A DNA stretch of 64,000 bases from Paenibacillus peoriae (GTDB lineage Bacteria; Bacillota; Bacilli; Paenibacillales; Paenibacillaceae). The first letter of the stretch is position 1. The number at the start of each line of letters is the position of its first letter. The notes below the pieces were generated by a model. That model was given only the letters and a program-made list of their open reading frames with translations. It did no database searches and was not told where the DNA came from. The position numbers were made by a program, and so were the translations under genes. The DNA lies in the NCBI RefSeq assembly GCF_022531965.1, contig NZ_CP092831.1:4713501-4777500 (forward strand), in the 5' to 3' direction. This document shows, one piece after another, positions 56,661-64,000 of the stretch.

Positions 56661-57968
56661 CTATGATCTGCCGAGCTTGCTTTCCACTAAATCTTTTAGG
56701 CGACTGCGAACACCTTCCAGCGGGATCTCCGAAATGACAGGAGCGAGAAATCCGAAAATAACAAGATGTTCGGCTTCACTCCGTGATATCCCGCGCGACA
56801 TCAGATAATAGATTTGCTCTGCATTTACTTGCCCCACGGATGCAGCATGACCCGCGGTTACATCATCCTCATCTATCAGCAGGATCGGATTGGCATCGCC
56901 GCGAGCTTTAGGACTTAACATAAGCACGCGTTCTGTTTGCTGACCATCACAATGGGTTGCACCTTTTTCAATCTTTGTAATGCCGTTGATAATGGCCGTA
57001 GCTTCTTCAAGCATGACTGCACGCGTAATCATCTGGCTTACCGAGCTTCTGCCAAAATGCTGAGCTTGAGTTGTATAGCTCGATTTTTGATTGCCCGTGC
57101 CAATAGCAATCACCTTATTGTCGGAGACCGCCCCGTTGCCTTGTAGCAAAGTCTTGGTATCGCTCACGGTATAACCATTGTTCATCTCACCGATAATCCA
57201 TTCCACACCCCCATCGGCAAGAACGACCGCCCGTCGCTGGGTGAAATCTGTTGTAGTTACAGCAAGCTGATGAACCGAAGCTACTTGCACCTTTGAGCCC
57301 GCCCCCGCGAAGACCTCCGTCACACCGTTATGCAATACCTTGACATCATCACCACTCGATACACAATTATCCACATAAGTAATCTTGCTGTTGCTCCCTG
57401 CCACAATTAAGACGTGAGGAGCAAAACACACACCGCTTGTATCGTTAAGAAAGATCGCTTGAATAGGTGCTTCAACCTCTACACCGTCTGGGACATATAG
57501 AAAAACGCCACCACTCCATAAGGCACTGTGTGCAGCAGATAAACGATGTTCTTCTGGCTTTACTGCCTGAAAGAGATAACGTTGAACCAGCTCCTCATGC
57601 TCTTTTGCCGCAGTATGCAGATCCGTTAAAATGACTCCCTGGGCGGCTAAGCTCTCGGACAATTTCGTATACACTACATCCGAGTTGAGCTGAACGATTA
57701 GTCCGCCTTTCACCGGAGAAGCAACCAAACCTCGAACAACCTCCGGCGCTTCCTCCAAACTAGACCACGCATTCTCAGCTTTGTAATCTCCACTTTCGTA
57801 GATATCCCATTTTTCAAGATTGATTTTCTCCACTTTAGGCAACTCCAGCGTCCCTGCCAGTTCGAGTGCATGAACGCGGCGTTCAATCAGCCAACGAGGT
57901 TCATCCTTAGCGCTTGACCATGCGCGTAAATCGTCCACATTCATTGAAACTCTAGCTTGTATATCCAC
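56661..57968 (-). CDS. sufD: Fe-S assembly protein SufD
   Basis: 435 residues, GTG start with AGGAGG 8 nt upstream. Beta-helix protein related to SufB: SALWSGGVFLYVPDGVEVEA and YYLMSRGISRSEAEHLVIFG; lacks the SufB catalytic Cys block. 23 bp after sufC. Confidence 0.95.
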   Translation of the reverse strand: MDIQARVSMNVDDLRAWSSAKDEPRWLIERRVHALELAGTLELPKVEKINLEKWDIYESGDYKAENAWSSLEEAPEVVRGLVASPVKGGLIVQLNSDVVYTKLSESLAAQGVILTDLHTAAKEHEELVQRYLFQAVKPEEHRLSAAHSALWSGGVFLYVPDGVEVEAPIQAIFLNDTSGVCFAPHVLIVAGSNSKITYVDNCVSSGDDVKVLHNGVTEVFAGAGSKVQVASVHQLAVTTTDFTQRRAVVLADGGVEWIIGEMNNGYTVSDTKTLLQGNGAVSDNKVIAIGTGNQKSSYTTQAQHFGRSSVSQMITRAVMLEEATAIINGITKIEKGATHCDGQQTERVLMLSPKARGDANPILLIDEDDVTAGHAASVGQVNAEQIYYLMSRGISRSEAEHLVIFGFLAPVISEIPLEGVRSRLKDLVESKLGRS

Positions 57969-57991
57969 GTGCTGTTCCTCCTCTCCGGCTT

Positions 57992-58768
57992 TTAAGCATC
58001 CCTTACCGTCTCATCCGTAATCCCAAGTTCCTCCTTCACCCAATCGTACCCTTCAGCCTCCAAACGGTGGGCAAGCTCCGGACCGCCAGATTTAACTATC
58101 CGGCCTTGCATCATGACATGCACAAAATCCGGGGTAATATAATTCAACAGTCGTTGATAATGGGTGATGATTAAAAAGCCTCTATCCGGGCTGCGCATCT
58201 CATTTACGCCATTGGCCACAATACGCAGTGCATCAATATCAAGCCCTGAGTCCACTTCATCCAGGATCACAAACTTGGGTTCAAGTAGCATCATTTGCAA
58301 AATCTCATTCCGCTTTTTTTCACCGCCAGAGAATCCCTCATTCAAATAACGATGCACAAATTCCGGGTTCATCTCCAGCCCCTTCATTTTGCTCTCCATT
58401 TCACGGATAAAACGGATTAGGGATATCTCATCGCCTTCTTCACGCCGTGCATTGATGGCACTTCTGAGAAAATCCGAGTTGGTCACGCCAGCAATTTCAC
58501 TTGGGTATTGCATAGCGAGGAACAAGCCTGCCTGGGCACGCTCATCCACCTCCATCTCCAGAAGGTCTTCATTGTCCAATGTCACCTTACCGCCAGTAAC
58601 CTCATATTTGGGATGGCCCATTAAAGCTGAAGCCAATGTACTTTTTCCCGTCCCATTAGGCCCCATAATCGCATGAATCTCTCCGCCATGAATCTCCAGT
58701 GTGAGCCCTTTTAAAATTTCTTTCCCTTCAATCTTGGATCTTAATTCCTCAATCTTTAATGTCGTCAT
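57992..58768 (-). CDS. sufC: Fe-S assembly ATPase SufC
   Basis: 258 residues. Walker A GPNGTGKST, signature FSGGEKKR, Walker B FVILDEVDSGLD. ABC-type ATPase of the SufBCD complex. The start overlaps the MarR-type gene by 20 nt, so the regulator is co-transcribed and coupled. Confidence 0.96.
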   Translation of the reverse strand: MTTLKIEELRSKIEGKEILKGLTLEIHGGEIHAIMGPNGTGKSTLASALMGHPKYEVTGGKVTLDNEDLLEMEVDERAQAGLFLAMQYPSEIAGVTNSDFLRSAINARREEGDEISLIRFIREMESKMKGLEMNPEFVHRYLNEGFSGGEKKRNEILQMMLLEPKFVILDEVDSGLDIDALRIVANGVNEMRSPDRGFLIITHYQRLLNYITPDFVHVMMQGRIVKSGGPELAHRLEAEGYDWVKEELGITDETVRDA

Positions 58769-59270
58769 TTATCGTAAACTTCCCTTCGGAGTATTCTTCG
58801 GCACGCGCCACCAAATCACTCATAAATTTTCCAATAGTCTGCAGCTCAACCTCTGAATAGGATTCAATGAATTGGTAAAACCTTTCTTCTTTTTCTTTGT
58901 GCATTTCTTTATGCAAATGATAAACGTGTCTTCCCTTATCCGTTAAACTAAAGTAAATCTCCTTACGATTGCTGTTCAGTTGACTTCTCATAATGAAGCC
59001 CATTTCCAGCAGCTTTGCACTAATTTTAGTAATGCTAGCTTTGGACAACCCCATCTTCTCCACAATCCCGGTATGATTTATCGGTTCATAATCACCAATG
59101 CAATCAATAACGTGCACACTAGTAATATTGTTGGAAAGCATGTCAATCTGGTACTTTCTGGCCTGTTGCCGAAACGAGTTAAATTCTTGTTCAGTATACA
59201 GCTCATTCAGATGTAGCATTTTAATATATTGCTCGTAAAGATGACCTTTAAAATGATTTTGAAACTCCAA
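58749..59270 (-). CDS. MarR-type transcriptional regulator heading the suf operon
   Basis: 173 residues from TTG at 59270, with GGGGAG 9 nt upstream. Winged HTH (about 60-120): HTGIVEKMGLSKASITKISA and SNRKEIYFSLTDKGRHVY. First gene of the operon; the long palindrome 88 bp upstream is its obvious target, if not Fur. Confidence 0.88.
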   Translation of the reverse strand: MEFQNHFKGHLYEQYIKMLHLNELYTEQEFNSFRQQARKYQIDMLSNNITSVHVIDCIGDYEPINHTGIVEKMGLSKASITKISAKLLEMGFIMRSQLNSNRKEIYFSLTDKGRHVYHLHKEMHKEKEERFYQFIESYSEVELQTIGKFMSDLVARAEEYSEGKFTINDDIKD

Positions 59271-59351
59271 TTTCCCAATCTCCCCTCTTTTGTAGTAGTT
59301 GAGACCAAGTTCAGTGTCTCCATTAGATCTTTTTGTTCACTAGTAAACAAA

Positions 59352-59398
59352 ATTATATTAACACAATTGATATTGATAATCAATATCAATTGTGTTAA
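59352..59398 (-). promoter_or_regulatory. Promoter and 41-bp palindromic operator of the suf operon
   Basis: The -10 TATAAT (59357-59352) abuts a perfect palindrome with 20-bp arms and one central base (59358-59398). Its core at 59369-59387 reads GATATTGATAATCAATATC and matches the Fur box GATAATGATAATCATTATC at 17 of 19 positions. Iron- or MarR-controlled transcription is inferred. Confidence 0.75.
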
Positions 59399-59514
59399 AT
59401 GTGACGTAATTTTGAAGTCGCATTTCACGGGTTTGTTGTCATTGTCATAGGCCTCATGCTGTGTTTTTACTAGGGCACGTCCCGGAAATAGTTTTAAATA
59501 CCTCTGATCAATCC

Positions 59515-60085
59515 TGCTTTGCGGGGGTTGAACAATGGAACCAATTCGGCAGCATCCGGATGGATCTGGTAACCGAAGCCAAGTCCAATACCGTTGCCTA
59601 TGAACGTCATGGTACACCTGCCACAGACTGGGGTCGCTACCGTAAAAAGAGGACGAAGGTGGTGCTTGGCCGAGCTGTTTTAAAGCTGTATCGCCGCGTT
59701 TGAGTACGCTATCGCGAGCATGTATGGCAATGAATAATCCGTCAGTTACCTGTGTCTGGATATGTTATGGGGCCAAAGAGTAACCAAAAACTGTGGTTTT
59801 TGCTGGTGAATCCGAACAGGCGATCCTCCATTCTAGCCAGCACCGATCTGACACTGGAGACAACCTAGATCATTGAACTTTATACCGCCCGGTTCAAAAA
59901 CAAATGTACCTTCTGGGCGCTAAAGCAATCCATCGGCGGATTCGGCTACCACTTTTGTAGCAAATCCATTCCGAAGCTCAACCGGTATTTGAAAAAGGAT
60001 CGGGTTCACCCTCTGGAGGTGTTGGAAGAGGAGAAAGCGCAACGGGACATCCGCCTAACTGTAAAGATGAGAATGGTAAACGATA
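59515..60085 (+). pseudogene. IS4-family transposase remnant
   Basis: Fragments in sequence read EQWNQFGSIRMDLVTEAKSN, LWFLLVNPNRRSSILASTDL, IIELYTARFKNKCTFWALKQ and IGGFGYHFCSKSIPKLNRYL, typical of IS4-type transposases, with stops and shifts between them. No N-terminus. Confidence 0.65.
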
Positions 60086-60086
60086 A

Positions 60087-60511
60087 CCAAAATGGATCCC
60101 TACGGGGCTTAAGATAAAAGGAACCAAGAAAAGAGCCGAAATCTTGCTTCAGGAAGCCAGGAAGAATTCTCATATGGAAGGACAAGCACTCGCGGTTGAA
60201 TACGAAGATATGCTGTAAGAGTAAAAGCGGCTACTCCATCCGGTAATCTGCCACTGGTGGACACGTTCTATGAGCTTCTGATTCGTATGAAGGAATAACA
60301 GGAATCCTATCGCTTATCTTCTGACAATTCTTATTGTCTTGAGTACCTGGAGTATATTTATGTAGATGTATTAGGGGTAAGTATGAAAGAAGTTCAGGAA
60401 TGGTTAGGCCACAGCGATTATGCAACAACGGCAAATATTTATTCGCATTTGGAATACAACTCAAAGGTGTCTTCAGCTCAAGCAATGAGTGGGGTACTAA
60501 AGCTCAAATAA
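60087..60511 (+). pseudogene. Tyrosine recombinase (integrase), broken
   Basis: N-terminal arm domain PKWIPTGLKIKGTKKRAEIL is followed by a stop (60216), a frameshift near 60243, a TAA in LIRMKE*QES, and a deletion that joins YLEYIYVDVLG straight to VSMKEVQEWLGHSDYATTAN and IYSHLEYNSKVSSAQAMSGV. The His and Tyr of the C-terminal active site remain. It lies 45 bp from tRNA-Leu, where such integrases act. Confidence 0.8.
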
Positions 60512-60512
60512 A

Positions 60513-60551
60513 AAAAGCTCACTAGAGAATGTCTCTAATGAACTCTTTTAG
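60513..60551 (-). terminator. Terminator of the tRNA/rRNA operon
   Basis: AAGAGTTCATTAGAGA pairs with TCTCTAGTGAGCTT, followed by TTTTTT on the minus strand, just after tRNA-Leu. Confidence 0.82.
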
Positions 60552-60555
60552 TTAA

Positions 60556-60634
60556 TACCGGCGAGAGGACTCGAACCTCCACGGTTTCCCACTCGATTTT
60601 GAGTCGAGCGCGTCTGCCATTCCGCCACGCCGGC
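60556..60634 (-). tRNA. tRNA-Leu (CAA)
   Basis: Class II fold with an 11-nt variable region; anticodon loop CTCAAAA. No encoded CCA. Its 3' 38 bp (60560-60597) are duplicated at 54452. Confidence 0.93.
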
Positions 60635-60645
60635 GTATTCAATTA

Positions 60646-60720
60646 TGGAGGCGCCACCCAGATTTGAACTGGGGAATAAAGCTTTTGCAGAGCTTTGCCT
60701 TACCACTTGGCTATGGCGCC
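60646..60720 (-). tRNA. tRNA-Cys (GCA)
   Basis: Cloverleaf with loop TGCAAAA; CCA encoded. Confidence 0.94.
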
Positions 60721-60732
60721 AGAGTGTAACAA

Positions 60733-60804
60733 AGCGGACGACGGGAATCGAACCCGCGACCCTCGCCTTGGCAAGGCGATGCTCTACCGCTGAGCCACGT
60801 CCGC
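60733..60804 (-). tRNA. tRNA-Gly (GCC)
   Basis: Anticodon GCC between CCTT and AAGG; CCA not encoded. Confidence 0.93.
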
Positions 60805-60811
60805 ATAAAGA

Positions 60812-60886
60812 TGGCTGGGGATATAGGATTTGAACCTATGCATGACGGAGTCAAAGTCCGTTGCCTTACCGCTTGGCTAATCCCCA
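60812..60886 (-). tRNA. tRNA-Gln (TTG)
   Basis: Loop CTTTGAC; discriminator G; CCA encoded. Confidence 0.94.
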
Positions 60887-60896
60887 ATAAGTAAAG

Positions 60897-60970
60897 GGCG
60901 GCCGATGGGGCTTGAACCCACGAATGCCGGAGTCACAGTCCGGTGCGTTAACCACTTCGCCACGACCGCC
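60897..60970 (-). tRNA. tRNA-His (GTG)
   Basis: Loop CTGTGAC; has the extra 5' G (G-1) opposite discriminator C; CCA not encoded. Confidence 0.93.
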
Positions 60971-60986
60971 GCAAGTAATGAATAAT

Positions 60987-61060
60987 TGGCAGGGGCAGCA
61001 GGAATTGAACCCACACCAACGGTTTTGGAGACCGTTGTTCTACCTTTAAACTATGCCCCT
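60987..61060 (-). tRNA. tRNA-Trp (CCA)
   Basis: Loop CTCCAAA; 3' CCA encoded. This is the ligand of the trpS T-box. Confidence 0.94.
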
Positions 61061-61067
61061 ATAAAAC

Positions 61068-61153
61068 TGGTGGAGGATGATGGATTCGAACCACCGAACC
61101 CGTAAGGGAGCAGATTTACAGTCTGATGCGTTTGGCCACTTCGCTAATCCTCC
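61068..61153 (-). tRNA. tRNA-Tyr (GTA)
   Basis: Class II with long variable arm; loop CTGTAAA; CCA encoded. Confidence 0.94.
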
Positions 61154-61158
61154 AAAAA

Positions 61159-61234
<76 letters not shown>

Positions 61235-61256
61235 ACATAAAATATTCAATTAAAAG

Positions 61257-61329
<73 letters not shown>

Positions 61330-61366
61330 TTAGAATAAGGCCCTTCATTACACGTTATAATACTAA

Positions 61367-61443
61367 TGGCGGAACTGACGGGATTCGAACCCGCGATCTC
61401 CTGCGTGACAGGCAGGCATGTTAGGCCTCTACACCACAGTTCC
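61367..61443 (-). tRNA. tRNA-Asp (GTC)
   Basis: Loop CTGTCAC; CCA encoded. Confidence 0.94.
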
Positions 61444-61455
61444 ATAATAATTTTT

Positions 61456-61535
<80 letters not shown>

Positions 61536-61561
61536 ACAATAATAAATATTTATTTTCCAAA

Positions 61562-61637
61562 TGGTGGAGGCTGAGGGGCTCGAACCCCCGACCCTCTGCT
61601 TGTAAGGCAGATGCTCTCCCAGCTGAGCTAAGCCTCC
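61562..61637 (-). tRNA. tRNA-Val (TAC)
   Basis: Loop CTTACAA; CCA encoded. Confidence 0.94.
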
Positions 61638-61704
61638 ACACCGAAACACTTTTCATATTATATCATAATAAACTTTTTATTGCAAGTTTTTTATGATATT
61701 TTTA

Positions 61705-61776
61705 TGACCCGTAGGGGATTCGAACCCCTGTTACCTCCGTGAAAGGGAGGTGTCTTAACCCCTTGACCAACGGGCC
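61705..61776 (-). tRNA. tRNA-Glu (TTC)
   Basis: Loop CTTTCAC; CCA not encoded. Confidence 0.93.
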
Positions 61777-61793
61777 ATGCTACAAATGAATTA

Positions 61794-61885
61794 TGGCGGA
61801 GAGAGAGGGATTCGAACCCTCGAGACGCTTTTGGCGCCTACACGATTTCCAATCGTGCTCCTTCGGCCAACTCGGACACCTCTCC
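61794..61885 (-). tRNA. tRNA-Ser (GGA)
   Basis: Class II, 92 nt, loop TTGGAAA; CCA encoded. Confidence 0.94.
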
Positions 61886-61888
61886 ATA

Positions 61889-61964
61889 TGGCTCCCCGAA
61901 CAGGACTCGAACCTGTGACAACTCGATTAACAGTCGAGTGCTCTACCAACTGAGCTATCAGGGA
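61889..61964 (-). tRNA. tRNA-Asn (GTT)
   Basis: Loop CTGTTAA; CCA encoded. First tRNA after 23S rRNA. Confidence 0.94.
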
Positions 61965-62033
61965 ATATTAAGCATTTGTTTCAAGGTTACACCCTGAAAA
62001 CTGGATCCGAAACTTATTTGCGTTTTATCTTAG

Positions 62034-64000
<1,967 letters not shown>

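Overview
The window looks like chromosome of an endospore-forming, low-to-mid GC Firmicute, most probably Paenibacillus (P. polymyxa-like). Reasons: three small acid-soluble spore protein genes each behind a sigma-G-type promoter; spore genes ylbJ and yunB; a Trp T-box; LicT-type antiterminators; a LiaFSR system; strong AGGAGG ribosome sites with frequent GTG and TTG starts; and a tRNA cluster in the same order as Bacillus subtilis trnD. The genus is an inference from gene content, not a database match.

Layout. 1-20.9 kb is core chromosome: ctaB, a YfhP-like membrane protein, SASPs, trpS with its T-box, an aldose epimerase, an M3 peptidase, truncated hemoglobin, ylbJ-nadK, a yutD-lipA / yunA / yunB neighbourhood, an aldo-keto reductase, and a five-gene DNA alkylation-repair operon (adaA, ogt, SPL-like radical SAM, alkA, alkD). 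21-27.6 kb holds an AGCS amino-acid symporter and a beta-glucoside operon (bglA-licT-bglP); each of its three genes sits behind its own LicT-type RAT/terminator switch. 27.7-29.4 kb is decayed DNA: IS630 pieces, a TnsA-like endonuclease pseudogene and a partial duplicate of the next gene. 29.4-33.0 kb is a small catabolic unit (crotonase-fold 6-oxocamphor-hydrolase-like protein and M20 amidohydrolase) facing a divergent regulator.

33.1-37.3 kb is accessory. A DinB gene, an antitoxin/Doc toxin pair (Doc frameshifted) and a HEPN-like gene split by a degenerate IS3 element are separated by two related imperfect palindromes of 78 and 117 bp that resemble integron attC sites. This is the most unusual structure in the window. 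37.3-39.3 kb is an MmyB-type regulator divergent from a quinone-oxidoreductase-like gene. 40-47.4 kb is core again: rRNA methyltransferase, KtrC-like K+ channel subunit, sspI, prfC, zwf, ywmB. 47.4-52.3 kb is a seven-gene envelope-stress operon (LiaI-like, two PspA/IM30 proteins, PspC, LiaF, LiaS, LiaR). 52.3-54.3 kb is an MFS exporter with a TetR regulator.

54.45-60.6 kb is a small decayed genomic island in the 3' end of a tRNA-Leu gene. A 38-bp copy of the tRNA end marks the far side, a broken tyrosine integrase lies next to the intact tRNA, and a ParA fragment and an IS4-family remnant lie inside. Its only intact cargo is an operon of a MarR-type regulator, SufC, SufD, SufB, a 70-residue unknown and an Nfu-type protein, transcribed from behind a 41-bp perfect palindrome with a Fur-box-like core. 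It has no SufS or SufU. 60.6-62.0 kb carries 15 tRNA genes. The window ends inside 23S rRNA, with no room for a 5S gene between 23S and the tRNAs.
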